Part shown: one piece after another, positions 16,447 to 25,587 of the stretch
Layout: each line of letters opens with the position of its first letter
How positions within the stretch are numbered: the first letter of the stretch is position 1
NCBI RefSeq assembly: GCF_024347395.1
Contig: NZ_AP025473.1
Location: forward strand, 124,001-188,000
DNA: 64,000 bases
Origin: Vibrio cortegadensis
GTDB lineage: Bacteria; Pseudomonadota; Gammaproteobacteria; Enterobacterales; Vibrionaceae
Direction: 5' to 3'
The notes under the pieces: model-generated
Told to the model about the DNA's origin: nothing
The model's database searches: none
What the model saw: the letters and a program-made list of their open reading frames with translations, nothing else
Translations under genes and position numbers: made by a program

Positions 16447-16833
16447 TTAACCAAACAATCGGCTCCAAATGCTTGGGTTTCGCTTATCATGGTATTCAAT
16501 TCTTAACTCATCAATCTGGCGTAGCGTTTTTTTAGCTTCTTCAAACTGACCTTGCTCGACTTGTAACTCCACATCACTCACCACGGAAGACAGTTTATTG
16601 AAGCCACTCATATAGAGCGCCTCTTTCTCTTTTGGATAACTGCCATTTTGGGAGATTTGAACCAACTCATCTAACCTTGCAAGGGGCGCTTTCATCTCTT
16701 CAATGCTTTCCGCTTCTGCTGCTTGATTAAACGCTAGACGCATCTTTTTCATTGTGGCGGTTAGATCGATACTTTCTGCCGCAACATTTCCCGCAAACAA
16801 TAAGCAAGCCAATAGCAAAGACAATTGCTTCAT
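16447..16833 (-). CDS. cybC: Cytochrome b562-family periplasmic haem protein
   Basis: A four-helix-bundle electron carrier of the periplasm. I place the start at 16833 (128 residues): CGGAG precedes it and a signal peptide follows (MKQLSLLLACLLFAGNVAA); the frame open to 16896 adds an unlikely prefix. The mature protein starts like E. coli cytochrome b562, with a Met haem ligand in the first helix (DLTATMKK) and the His ligand near the C-terminus in LRIEYHDKR, matching the family TRNAYHQK pattern. There is no CxxCH, so haem is held non-covalently. Its redox partner is unknown. Single gene with its own terminator. Confidence 0.85.
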   Translation of the reverse strand: MKQLSLLLACLLFAGNVAAESIDLTATMKKMRLAFNQAAEAESIEEMKAPLARLDELVQISQNGSYPKEKEALYMSGFNKLSSVVSDVELQVEQGQFEEAKKTLRQIDELRIEYHDKRNPSIWSRLFG

Positions 16834-16949
16834 TTTTATCTCCGATTCATTAATAGACAATTTCAAATTCATTTCTGTGCCGCGAGTGTATAGCAATTTG
16901 AGCCTAAATAGACACTCTTTATCCGTGACAATTTATGTCGACCTCTCAA

Positions 16950-16985
16950 AATAAAAAAGAGGCCAACCTATTCGTTGACCTCTTT
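16950..16985 (-). terminator. Terminator of the PHP phosphoesterase gene
   Basis: AAAGAGG(c)CAAC pairs with GTTG(a)CCTCTTT around CTATTC; the minus strand continues with TTTTTTAT. It lies about 30 bp past the stop of the PHP gene. Confidence 0.7.
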
Positions 16986-17013
16986 CCACTGTGATTCTGT
17001 TGGCTTTCAATCT

Positions 17014-17769
17014 CTAATCAAAACTCGCCAAAGAGGCGTACTCTTCAATCTGGCTGCGACCACGTAATGCTAAAAATGAAAGGAATTGCTGAGGCGTATG
17101 AGTGATCACTTTTCGGCTATCCACACCGACTCTATCCAAAAGCTCGCTGACTAAATCTAACCGCCCCACGTCTTGACAGAAATGCGCATCACTTCCGCTG
17201 GTAATATAAGCACCGACATCTTTAGCCACTGTCGCAATGTCAAAGCAGCGATCCACACTGCCAACACGGCTATTACCTTTCAGCGTGGTGTTATTGATTT
17301 CTATCGCCACATTGTACTCTTTGGCACATTGGATGACGGCTTCAAAGTCAAAATCAAAATTAGGGTTTCCTAAGTGGCCTAAAGCATCGACTCTGCCGCC
17401 CTTGATGACATTGAGCAAGGCTTCGGTATGCGTCGCTTTATCTGCTGGTCGAAATACTGGTTCATGAAAACTGGCTATCGCCCAATCTAAATTCGAATCA
17501 ACTGAGGGATGAACATCGATCTCGCCCTGAGTGTTCATAATGTTCGACTCTACACCACGAATAATCGCAACGTCTTCAATAAAGCGTGGCAACACTCTCT
17601 GATTGCTGAAAAACCAATAGTGTGGCGCTCCAGGCATCGATTCTGAATGGTCAGTGGTGCAAAACATCTTAAGTCCATGTTCACTTGCCGACTTAGCATT
17701 TTCAATCAGTGTGCTGTATGCGTGACCGCTTGCATAGGTATGAGTGTGTGTGTCAACTTGTAAGATCAT
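17014..17769 (-). CDS. PHP-domain phosphatase, YcdX-like
   Basis: 251 residues forming a single PHP (polymerase and histidinol phosphatase) domain. Metal ligands are visible in order: DTHTHTY (residues 6-12), TTDHSE (about 39-44), the Glu in RGVESN, ASFHEP, the GHLGNP segment, and the C-terminal SGSDAHF. This is the trinuclear-metal arrangement of YcdX, so a cytoplasmic phosphatase or phosphodiesterase is expected; the natural substrate is not known. GGCAGGG lies just before the ATG. It stands alone, with its own terminator. Confidence 0.88.
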   Translation of the reverse strand: MILQVDTHTHTYASGHAYSTLIENAKSASEHGLKMFCTTDHSESMPGAPHYWFFSNQRVLPRFIEDVAIIRGVESNIMNTQGEIDVHPSVDSNLDWAIASFHEPVFRPADKATHTEALLNVIKGGRVDALGHLGNPNFDFDFEAVIQCAKEYNVAIEINNTTLKGNSRVGSVDRCFDIATVAKDVGAYITSGSDAHFCQDVGRLDLVSELLDRVGVDSRKVITHTPQQFLSFLALRGRSQIEEYASLASFD

Positions 17770-18009
17770 TGCCCTGCCGTTCTAAGTAAGTAGAAGTGAT
17801 AGTTAAAACTAGTTTAACAGCGAAGCCATAAATTGACAGTATTCAAACTTAGCTTTCACCTTTTTGTCACAAGTGCAGAATAGTTTTTCAGGCTTTAAAA
17901 ACGTCAGCGCCTCACAATAATCCATTTTCAAGACTCTAAATTGGAAGCTTTTTTTGCATCATTCGTATATTGGTCAATAATTAAAATTGTCATTAGATAC
18001 GGATTTCTT

Positions 18010-20886
18010 ATGAAAAAACATCGCTACCCTTTGAGCATCCATATTACTAGTCTGTTTTTGGTGCTGACGACTATTGTAGGCATAGTCTTAATATCAATGA
18101 GTTACCGACACTCTCAAGAGCTTTTGTCAGGTACCGCTCATGATGTGAGCCAAGAGCATAGTCAAAAACTACGTTCGATATTCAAACAGAATATCGCCCC
18201 AGTGCTCACCACTATGAATTTTATGGCACTGACTTCGTTTATAAGCCATCAAGATGATACTGAAGAACAAAAACCGTGGTTGGAGTCAATTGATCTAGTA
18301 TTCAAACAAAATAAAGGGCTAGTGGCTCTCTTTTATACCAATGAGAATGGTGATTTCACCCTCTTTCGCCCTTTGCCTACCCATAAAATTCGTACCCAAT
18401 TCAACGCGCCTGCAAAAGCAACCATGTTAATTAATAACGCCTCACTTTCAGGTAAAAATGAATTTATTTATCTAGACGGGAACCATAATCAGATTGGTTA
18501 CAGCAACACCGAAGACAATACCTTTGACCCTCGGATAAGACCTTGGTTTACCAATGCTCATATCGATGGAGAAATCAGACTCTCACAGCCCTACTCTTTT
18601 TATTTCTTAAAAACGAATGGCATCACACTTTCTAGACGCTCATCAAATGGTGTAAATGTCGTTGGTGCTGATTTCACTTTAGACTCTATCTCCGAACAGA
18701 TAAGTGATTTGGCCTATTCTGATAATTCCAAATTGGCACTATTTGATGATCAATTTAACCTACTTGCTAGCCATCAACTGAATATTGATCACGAAACGGG
18801 TATGGCCAATCAGCAGCAAAGCTTAAGTCGTAGTGTTTTCTCGTCAATATTAGGAGAGCCTACAGAGGCATCTATCATTAAAACCGTCACTTACAATGTT
18901 AATAAATGGTCTTTAACCGTCACCCCGGTAAAGCTAACCGATCATGTCACTTTACTGCTTGCCGAAGCGACACCGCAAGACGATCTCTTAGCTGATCTGC
19001 TCTCAATGCGAGACAAACAGGTCACCGTTGCCATTTCAATGCTCATCGTCTGTTTTTGCATTGTCTGGTTAGTTGCCAACCGTCTGGCGCGTCCATTGCA
19101 GAACTTGGTATTACTCACCGATAACATTGCTCGTTTTAATTTTAAGAAAACCCGTTACCCGAAAAGTATGATCAAAGAGGTCGCCAACCTCACTCACTCA
19201 ATCGAACTCATGGAGCATACCCTGCATGATCTCCTGAACTTGTTACGTGATACTGCCAGTAATCAAGATTTTGGTCTGCTCGCAAAAACCATCGCTCACC
19301 AAAGTTACTTAGTCACCAAAGCAGAAACGATCGTTCTCTTTATTCAATCGGATGAAGAGGATCAATTTTTAACCGCTGCGAACCATGCCATTATTCCTTT
19401 TAAAGCGGATATCAACGAATTTATTAAGGAGACACCATGGCTACATGCAAAACTCAAAGAGGGGGAAATCATCCATATCAATCGTGAGGACAACGCTCTG
19501 AAACAACACCAAGACACCATATTCAATAGTGACCTTTATCTTTTCCCATTATTGAATCGTGAAAAGCAACTTGTTGGCATTCTTGTTCTTGGTTACGAAC
19601 GTTCAATCACCACTAGCCAGGCAGATAAACACGCGTTTCTACGCGAGTTGCTGAGTTTTGCTGAAATAGCCAAAGACAATATCGACCAAATGCAACAGCA
19701 AAAGGACATGCTAAATGCGTTTATCGAACTCATTGCCTCTGCGATAGATACTAAGTCCCCTTATACTGGCGGGCACTGCCAAAGAGTGCCTGAGCTAACT
19801 AAATGGTTAACGGAAGCTGCCGAAAAAGATAACCAATATTTCCCTCATTTTTCGATGGATGCCAAAGAGTGGGAAGAGCTGAACCTTGCCGCATGGCTAC
19901 ATGACTGCGGCAAAGTCACGACCCCAGAATACATTGTTGATAAAGCGACAAAACTTGAGACCATTTACGATCGAATACATGAAGTGCGCATGCGTTTCGA
20001 GCTGATCAAAATGCAGGCTGAAATTGAGTATTGGCAAGGCATAAGTCGCGGTGAGAATGCTGACCAACTCAAGTTAAAATTGCACCAGAAGCATAGAGAA
20101 CTTGACGATGAATTCCTCTTTGTTGCCGAGTGCAATGTAGGCGGTGAGTTTATGGAAGACAGCAGTATTGAGCGTCTGCATAAGATAGCTCAACGCCAAT
20201 GGAAGCGAACGCTTGACGATCAAGTCGGTATTTCGTGGATCGAAAGAGAGCGATGTGGAAATAGCGCGCCTCTTCCAACCATGGAGAACTTACTTGATGA
20301 TAAGGTGACCCACAAAATCCCATGGCAAGAAGGCAATCGCCCACAAGACATTTGGCAAGAAGACTTCGTTCTTGAGCCGCCAGAGCTACGTTATGATCGT
20401 GGTGAACTGCATAATTTAACCATTCGTCGCGGCACTCTGACAGATGAAGAACGCTTCATGATCAATGACCATATTGTGCAAACACTCTCGATGCTTAAGC
20501 GACTGCCATATCCTGATAATCTAAAAAATATTCCTGATATCGCCAGCGGACACCACGAAAGAATGGATGGTAAAGGCTATCCGAGAGGCTTAAACGAAGA
20601 GCAACTTCCGCTCCAAGCACGAGTGATGGCAATCGCCGATGTGTTTGAAGCCTTAACGTCTAGTGACCGACCTTATAAGAAATCAAAAACACTGTCGGAT
20701 TCCTTATCCATCATGACGGAGATGGCAACCTCCGGGCATATCGACCCTAAATTGTATGTCATCTTTCTAGAGCAAGAAATTGATCAGCAATATGCCGACG
20801 ACTTCCTTGACCCGAAACAGCACTCTAAGGTAGACAGAGAACACCATTTAAAATTGGTCAAGGAGTACATTCGCTCACAGTTTTAA
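18010..20886 (+). CDS. Membrane HD-GYP protein (predicted cyclic-di-GMP phosphodiesterase) with insertion
   Basis: 958 residues from the ATG at 18010; an in-frame TTG at 17941 would add 23 unlikely residues. Order: membrane helix 1 (about residues 10-30), periplasmic Cache-like sensor (about 35-330), membrane helix 2 and HAMP (about 335-400), a GAF-like domain (about 430-570), then an HD-GYP domain. HD is seen in WLHDCGK (about 631) and the second half in GHHERMDGKGYPRGL (about 848). The two halves are about 216 residues apart against roughly 60 in usual HD-GYP proteins. The insertion is mostly helical and charged. Predicted to hydrolyse c-di-GMP in response to an extracellular signal. The last 12 bases overlap the convergent DMT gene. 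Confidence 0.88.
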   Translation: MKKHRYPLSIHITSLFLVLTTIVGIVLISMSYRHSQELLSGTAHDVSQEHSQKLRSIFKQNIAPVLTTMNFMALTSFISHQDDTEEQKPWLESIDLVFKQNKGLVALFYTNENGDFTLFRPLPTHKIRTQFNAPAKATMLINNASLSGKNEFIYLDGNHNQIGYSNTEDNTFDPRIRPWFTNAHIDGEIRLSQPYSFYFLKTNGITLSRRSSNGVNVVGADFTLDSISEQISDLAYSDNSKLALFDDQFNLLASHQLNIDHETGMANQQQSLSRSVFSSILGEPTEASIIKTVTYNVNKWSLTVTPVKLTDHVTLLLAEATPQDDLLADLLSMRDKQVTVAISMLIVCFCIVWLVANRLARPLQNLVLLTDNIARFNFKKTRYPKSMIKEVANLTHSIELMEHTLHDLLNLLRDTASNQDFGLLAKTIAHQSYLVTKAETIVLFIQSDEEDQFLTAANHAIIPFKADINEFIKETPWLHAKLKEGEIIHINREDNALKQHQDTIFNSDLYLFPLLNREKQLVGILVLGYERSITTSQADKHAFLRELLSFAEIAKDNIDQMQQQKDMLNAFIELIASAIDTKSPYTGGHCQRVPELTKWLTEAAEKDNQYFPHFSMDAKEWEELNLAAWLHDCGKVTTPEYIVDKATKLETIYDRIHEVRMRFELIKMQAEIEYWQGISRGENADQLKLKLHQKHRELDDEFLFVAECNVGGEFMEDSSIERLHKIAQRQWKRTLDDQVGISWIERERCGNSAPLPTMENLLDDKVTHKIPWQEGNRPQDIWQEDFVLEPPELRYDRGELHNLTIRRGTLTDEERFMINDHIVQTLSMLKRLPYPDNLKNIPDIASGHHERMDGKGYPRGLNEEQLPLQARVMAIADVFEALTSSDRPYKKSKTLSDSLSIMTEMATSGHIDPKLYVIFLEQEIDQQYADDFLDPKQHSKVDREHHLKLVKEYIRSQF

Positions 20887-21906
20887 AAGCGGTGAGCCAC
20901 CTTCTGGTGACAAGCTCACAACCTTAGCTGCCTTATAACGAATGTAATGAGCCTGCACTCTAGGCATAAATGTATTGATAATACTTGCGGTGATAATGAG
21001 TCCAATACCTTGCAATTGGTGAGTGCTAAATGTGTGTTCCAAAAATTGCCACTGCCAAACAGAAGTGAAAAGTAAATTAGTGAAGATCAATGGTGCCAAT
21101 TGCGAGCCGGAGTCCACCAGCTTGTAAGCTTTTGCTCTAAACACTTGGGTATTAATCACGAGCAGAGCCAAACTAACAATCACCAGCCAATGAAATACAT
21201 GAGTATCGGCACTCGTCAATGACAGAACATCCTGAGCTAACACCCCTTGCCCTTGCATCATCATTGCTGGAATCAAACAAAGGCTCGCAATCAAGAATGT
21301 CCAAGCGTTTAACTCGATTGGTGTCATGTTACCTTTTGTCGCTCGATACAGACTTAGCTGTGAACCAGAGTTAAACACACCAGCCATAAGCCCAAGCAAA
21401 AGCTCTGGTTTAAAGTGAATACCCGACACATCTCCTGCCAACAGCAACACGCCACTAAATGTGATCGTTAAGCCAAAAACAGTTACGATCGAAACTTTCA
21501 CACTAAATATTAACTTTTCTAACAAAGGAATAAACAAGGGACCCGTGCTAAATAACACTACACTCTCAACGAGTGACAGAGACTGTAATGAGATAAGAAA
21601 ACAGATCTGACACGCTGCAATACACAGTGCTCGAATCACGATAGGAAAGTGCATCGACTTGGGAGGAAGCCACTGTTTAGAGCCTGATCGTTGATGCTCT
21701 TTTGAGTGTTGATCTAGTGCATTCCGACCCACAAGATTCGTCACTATGACAAATATAAACAGCAAGATACATGGAATGGAAAAACGTAAAAAACTGAGCA
21801 CTGCTGGGCTAATTTGTTCAGATAAGTGCTTAGCTAATAACCCTGTAATAGATAAGCTAAATGTGGACAACAACATAAATATTACGGGCTTAAATTGATT
21901 CGGCAT
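20875..21906 (-). CDS. DMT-superfamily (EamA) transporter
   Basis: 343 residues with ten predicted membrane helices arranged as two EamA repeats: the first begins FMLLSTFSLSITGLLAKHLSE, the second near residue 165 (PELLLGLMAGVFNSGSQLSLYRA). A hydrophilic loop around residues 63-85 is longer than usual. Members export metabolites or amino acids; the substrate cannot be deduced. A LysR regulator is divergent 143 bp away, with a T-N11-A palindrome between them. The 3' end overlaps the HD-GYP gene by 12 bp tail to tail. Confidence 0.85.
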   Translation of the reverse strand: MPNQFKPVIFMLLSTFSLSITGLLAKHLSEQISPAVLSFLRFSIPCILLFIFVIVTNLVGRNALDQHSKEHQRSGSKQWLPPKSMHFPIVIRALCIAACQICFLISLQSLSLVESVVLFSTGPLFIPLLEKLIFSVKVSIVTVFGLTITFSGVLLLAGDVSGIHFKPELLLGLMAGVFNSGSQLSLYRATKGNMTPIELNAWTFLIASLCLIPAMMMQGQGVLAQDVLSLTSADTHVFHWLVIVSLALLVINTQVFRAKAYKLVDSGSQLAPLIFTNLLFTSVWQWQFLEHTFSTHQLQGIGLIITASIINTFMPRVQAHYIRYKAAKVVSLSPEGGSPLLKL

Positions 21907-21978
21907 ACTACTCTCCTCTACCTGCCGCTAGTTTAGCGATCTGACAAGCAAAGAAATAACGAGTATTATTAACCAGTC

Positions 21979-21997
21979 TTGTAAGAAAAACTTACCA
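21979..21997. promoter_or_regulatory. Candidate LysR operator
   Basis: GTAAG and CTTAC flank five A residues in the short divergent region, giving a TAAG-N5-CTTA core that satisfies the LysR T-N11-A rule. Likely bound by the LysR protein encoded from 22050. Confidence 0.45.
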
Positions 21998-22049
21998 ATA
22001 CTTTAGCCAATTGTATGGTTTTTAATTAATAACTCAGGCGATATTGATT

Positions 22050-22943
22050 ATGCGCAAACTTGTCCCACTTAAATCCATTTACGCGTTTGTCGCGGTAGCA
22101 GAAACCGGAAGCATGACAGACGCTGCGCGAATGTTAAATGTCAGCCACTCTGCAATCAGCCAATCGGTGAAATCTCTTGAGTCATTAATCAACACTCCCC
22201 TGTTTCACCGTGTTGGTCGCAGAGTTGAACTCAACTCAGCGGGTAAGAAATATTATAAACAAGTGGCTCCGGCGCTGGAGTTAATTGTCGAGGCCACCGA
22301 GTCAATGATTAGCCAACCTCAAGATAACCGAATCACTCTAAATATGGTGAATTCGCTTGCTTTGCATTGGTGGATCCCAAGAGTACAAAGCTTGCAAGAT
22401 TTTGCGCCACAACTGGATGTTCGGATCTCCAATCGCGTTGGCAGTTTCAACCTCAACCAAGAAGGCGTTGATGTGGCTCTGATCCACGGCAAAACAGATG
22501 AATGGCAAGACTATTACTGTGAAAAACTCTCAGATGATGAACTGGTTATGGTCTGTAGCCCTGAGCTGATCAAGTCCATCCCTGACGCAACCCCTGCTCA
22601 ACTAATGGCCAAATATCCTGCAATTCTTGTTGCCAATGAAAGACGAAAAGAGGATTGGCACATATGGTGCGATGCAACAGATAATAAACTGCCGACCTAC
22701 CGCAATAACTTAACGTTTAATGCCTCTGTTCAAGCCGTACACGCCACTATTCGTAAACTTGGAGTGCTTGTGACGCATCGTCTATTTGTCCGAGATGACA
22801 TTAAACACGGCTTACTGACTGAAATAGAAAAACCGGTTCCAAATCCAAAGCAAGACTTCTATTTCACTTGCTCGCCAGAAAAACTTAAGCATGAGAGTGT
22901 ATTAACTCTTAGAACTTGGCTACGTGAAGAATTCACCCGCTAA
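22050..22943 (+). CDS. LysR-family regulator (GcvA-like)
   Basis: 297 residues from the ATG at 22050; a TTG at 22044 is also in frame. The N-terminal helix-turn-helix (MTDAARMLNVSHSAISQSVKSLE, about residues 20-42 in part) and the LFHRVGRRVELN wing are typical of the GcvA/AmpR-like branch. The C-terminal half is the effector domain. Divergent from the DMT exporter, which it probably controls through the palindrome at 21979-21997. The effector is unknown. Confidence 0.9.
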   Translation: MRKLVPLKSIYAFVAVAETGSMTDAARMLNVSHSAISQSVKSLESLINTPLFHRVGRRVELNSAGKKYYKQVAPALELIVEATESMISQPQDNRITLNMVNSLALHWWIPRVQSLQDFAPQLDVRISNRVGSFNLNQEGVDVALIHGKTDEWQDYYCEKLSDDELVMVCSPELIKSIPDATPAQLMAKYPAILVANERRKEDWHIWCDATDNKLPTYRNNLTFNASVQAVHATIRKLGVLVTHRLFVRDDIKHGLLTEIEKPVPNPKQDFYFTCSPEKLKHESVLTLRTWLREEFTR

Positions 22944-23103
22944 TGGTTCAGCGGACCTATTTTAGGCAATGACCAGCAGCGGTAATTCATTTATCAAAAT
23001 GTGGCTCACAGATTGCTCGTTCATACAAATAAATGATTGAAGCGAGCACCGCGACGACTTATAACTAAAGCTAACGTTTGAAATGTAAAAATAGGACAGT
23101 CCA

Positions 23104-23424
23104 ATGATAGTCACCACCACTCAAAGTGTTGAAGGAAAACGAATCGTTGATTACAAAGGCGTAATTGCAGGCGAAGCGATTTTGGGCGCAAACCTCTTTA
23201 AGGATATGTTTGCTGGTATTCGAGATTTAGTCGGCGGTCGTTCAGGCACTTACGAACGTGAGCTTGAAAAAGCGCGTACCATCGCATTTCAAGAATTAGA
23301 GCAGAAAGCCCGTGATTTAGGCGCAAATGCCGTCGTCGGTGTTGATATTGATTATGAAGTGTTAGGGCAAAACAATGGCATGTTGATGGTATCAGCAAGT
23401 GGTACTGCGGTTGTCGTCGCTTAA
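23104..23424 (+). CDS. ybjQ: YbjQ/UPF0145 family protein
   Basis: 106 residues, a single domain of the YbjQ (DUF74) family, which forms a pentameric ring and has been called heavy-metal-binding. Hallmarks: TTTQSVEGKRI at the N-terminus, the G-E-A-I-L-G-A-N segment, and the ALG/DLGANAVVGVDIDYE motif near residues 72-86. The AGGACAG ribosome site lies seven bases before the ATG. No biochemical role is established. A degenerate 14-bp tandem repeat follows right after the stop. Confidence 0.9.
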   Translation: MIVTTTQSVEGKRIVDYKGVIAGEAILGANLFKDMFAGIRDLVGGRSGTYERELEKARTIAFQELEQKARDLGANAVVGVDIDYEVLGQNNGMLMVSASGTAVVVA

Positions 23425-23427
23425 CGC

Positions 23428-23511
23428 CTAATCATTAGTTACTTAATAGCTAATGCTTAATAGCTAGTGCTTGATAGTTAGTATTGAATAATTAGTGCTT
23501 AATGCCTAGTT
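23428..23511 (+). repeat. Degenerate 14-bp tandem repeat after ybjQ
   Basis: Five clear units of 14 bases (first at 23442-23455, CTTAATAGCTAATG; last at 23498-23511) and a weaker unit at 23428-23441. Units differ at two to five positions. It begins four bases after the ybjQ stop. Confidence 0.8.
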
Positions 23512-23584
23512 GGCTCATATCAAAAAGAAGTTGTGGATTTAACTCTCGCTGTGTTTCGGAGGTTTAATTCCCCTAACTGTAATG

Positions 23585-23626
23585 AAATAGAAAGCTCAAC
23601 CTTGAGTTAAGCTTTCTATTTTTTAA
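23585..23626. terminator. Bidirectional terminator between ybjQ and the Nudix gene
   Basis: AAATAGAAAGCT pairs with AGCTTTCTATTT, extended by a partly paired inner stem, with T-rich flanks on both strands. It serves the two convergent genes. Confidence 0.75.
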
Positions 23627-23644
23627 TGCATCATTACGAAAAAA

Positions 23645-24160
23645 TCACAACATCTCTTTCGCCACTAAGTGCAACAAAAATGTTTCCCGCTCAATACTCA
23701 TGCCCTTCTTCGAGCTCTCAGCCATGGTCTTCTCATTGTGGGCAATCGCGTCATGGATGTTGATCCACATCGGCTTCATTCCATTCTTGATTTCGTAATC
23801 TTCAAATGAGGTCTCCCCCAATTCTCGATCAATTTTACAGGTATAGCAGTAAGAGATCATATGCATGATGTCCGCATCATCTTTATACCAAGGGCGGAAC
23901 TCTTCAAAAATGCCAAATGGCTTAATGCTGTGAATATTCTGTGCGCCTGTCTCTTCTTCTAACTCACGAACCATTCCTGCAATAACATCTTCACCTTCAT
24001 CTAAACCGCCACCAGGAATGGTGTAATCATGATAACGAGCGGTATAAAGCATTAGGATATTTTCACCATCAATAACAATGGCACGCGCAGCATTGCGCTG
24101 ATAGATGACTTTCCCATCCAGATGATCGATATCAGGATGCGTTGTCGTTTTTAAGTGTCT
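23645..24160 (-). CDS. Nudix hydrolase
   Basis: About 171 residues from an ATG at 24160; the frame extends to 24205, but that prefix would start inside a region of poor coding quality, and both starts have weak ribosome sites. The Nudix box is complete: GGGLDEGEDVIAGMVRELEEETG (about residues 55-77, shown in part as GLDEGED and RELEEETG). Nudix enzymes hydrolyse nucleoside diphosphates linked to another group, using Mg2+ at the Glu cluster. The substrate is unknown. It lies downstream of the DHH gene on the same strand but is separated from it by a terminator. Confidence 0.88.
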   Translation of the reverse strand, partial: RHLKTTTHPDIDHLDGKVIYQRNAARAIVIDGENILMLYTARYHDYTIPGGGLDEGEDVIAGMVRELEEETGAQNIHSIKPFGIFEEFRPWYKDDADIMHMISYCYTCKIDRELGETSFEDYEIKNGMKPMWINIHDAIAHNEKTMAESSKKGMSIERETFLLHLVAKEML

Positions 24161-24219
24161 CATAATGATCTTGGAACTAAGGAATTTGGCGCGAATATAC
24201 CACACCTTGGTGTAAATAC

Positions 24220-24246
24220 TAAAAAGCCCCGCAACGGCGAGGCTTC
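24220..24246 (-). terminator. Terminator of the DHH gene
   Basis: AGCCTCGCC GTT GCGGGGCT on the minus strand, followed by TTTTTA. It lies about 40 bp past the DHH stop and upstream of the Nudix start. Confidence 0.75.
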
Positions 24247-24286
24247 TGAATTTTAATTGTTAACCATCACGACGACTAATGAGAAA

Positions 24287-25219
24287 TTAACCATCAGCAG
24301 TGATCGCATTAATCAGTTCTTGTTGAACCGATTCCGCTTTATCAACGTCTATCTGACACGTGCCTGCTGCGATATGACCACCACCGCCATACTTAAGCAT
24401 TAGCTCACCCACATTGGTTTTTGATGCACGATCAAAAATAGACTTACCAGTTGCAAACACAATATTTTGCTTCTGGAAGCCCCACATTTTATGAATCGAA
24501 ATATTACATTGTGGAAATAGCGCGTAAATAATGAATCGGTTACCCGCGTAAATGGTCTCTTCATTGGTTAAATCAAGCACCACAAGATTTTGGTGTACGG
24601 TTGCACAGCGTTGAATTTGTTCTTTGAACATCGTCTCATGCTCACGGTACAAATCGATTCGTTCCTGTACATCAGGCAGAGCCAAGATCTCAGTTATCGT
24701 ATGATTTTTACAGTAGTCGATAAGGTCCATCATCAGTGCATAGTTGGAGATTCGGAACTCACGAAAACGACCTAGCCCTGTTCGAGCATCCATCAAGAAA
24801 TTCAGTAGGTTCCAATCTTGAGAGTCCAACACTTCATCACGATTAAACTGCGCCGAATCGCCTTTATCTACCGCTTCCATCATTTCTAGCCAATCGGCTG
24901 GGAACGTCTCTAGACCGCCATAATAGTCCCATACAACACGAGCGGCTGAAGGCGCATCAGGATCGATAATGTGATTAGGCTTTTCACCTGTATTACGGAT
25001 GGTTTCTGATAAGTGGTGATCGAAAGTGAGGTGAGAATCTTTCACATAAGGAAGGTTAGTCACGATGTCATTGCTAGTGATCGCTACTTTGCCATCTTGC
25101 ATATCTTTAGGGTGCACAAATTTAATATCATCAATGAGGTTTTGCTGTTTTAGCAATACAGCACACACCAGCCCATCAAAATCACTTCGAGTTACTAATC
25201 TAAATTTTTGTTCTGACAT
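24287..25219 (-). CDS. DHH-family phosphoesterase (exopolyphosphatase-like)
   Basis: 310 residues. The N-terminal DHH domain shows RSDFDGLVCA (metal Asp pair, about residues 12-21) and FDHHLSE (about 67-73). The C-terminal DHHA1 domain shows the glycine-rich GGGGHIAAGT loop near residue 280. Such Mn2+-dependent enzymes act on nanoRNA, c-di-AMP, pAp or short polyphosphate; which of these applies cannot be told. The insert between the domains is longer than in NrnA-type proteins, and the protein resembles those labelled exopolyphosphatase-related in marine gammaproteobacteria. Cytoplasmic, single gene. Confidence 0.8.
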   Translation of the reverse strand: MSEQKFRLVTRSDFDGLVCAVLLKQQNLIDDIKFVHPKDMQDGKVAITSNDIVTNLPYVKDSHLTFDHHLSETIRNTGEKPNHIIDPDAPSAARVVWDYYGGLETFPADWLEMMEAVDKGDSAQFNRDEVLDSQDWNLLNFLMDARTGLGRFREFRISNYALMMDLIDYCKNHTITEILALPDVQERIDLYREHETMFKEQIQRCATVHQNLVVLDLTNEETIYAGNRFIIYALFPQCNISIHKMWGFQKQNIVFATGKSIFDRASKTNVGELMLKYGGGGHIAAGTCQIDVDKAESVQQELINAITADG

Positions 25220-25587
25220 CTGTCTTCCTTTTGCTACTGCGTGCTATCTACAATATCGAGATTTTATATTGGTACAAAATACCAATTATCTCGCTCAAGT
25301 GCATAGTCTTAAAGAATAATTTTGAGCTCGGTTGCTTATTTAGTGATAATTATAGTTCGGTTTTAATAATAGAAGCCCTATTTAAACTTTTGAACCAGCC
25401 TCACACTTAAACATAACCTAAACTCACACTGATAACTTGTACGTTTACAGCCCCCAATCAACCCTCTATTTATCCACGATATTGAACCCGCCTGATATTG
25501 AACCTATCTTCTTTTTTACATTTATCTGAAGCTACATGCAGCTAACTTGATATACTCATTTTTCCACCTAATTCCAAGCTAGCTTTT
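25220..25587. other. Intergenic region between the DHH and LysR genes
   Basis: 368 bases holding two divergent promoters. AT-rich, with no clear palindrome or open frame that I can support. Confidence 0.4.

Noticed and set aside
23428..23511. Possible CRISPR-like array
   Set aside because: Units of 14 bases without spacers and with many differences; this is a plain tandem repeat.
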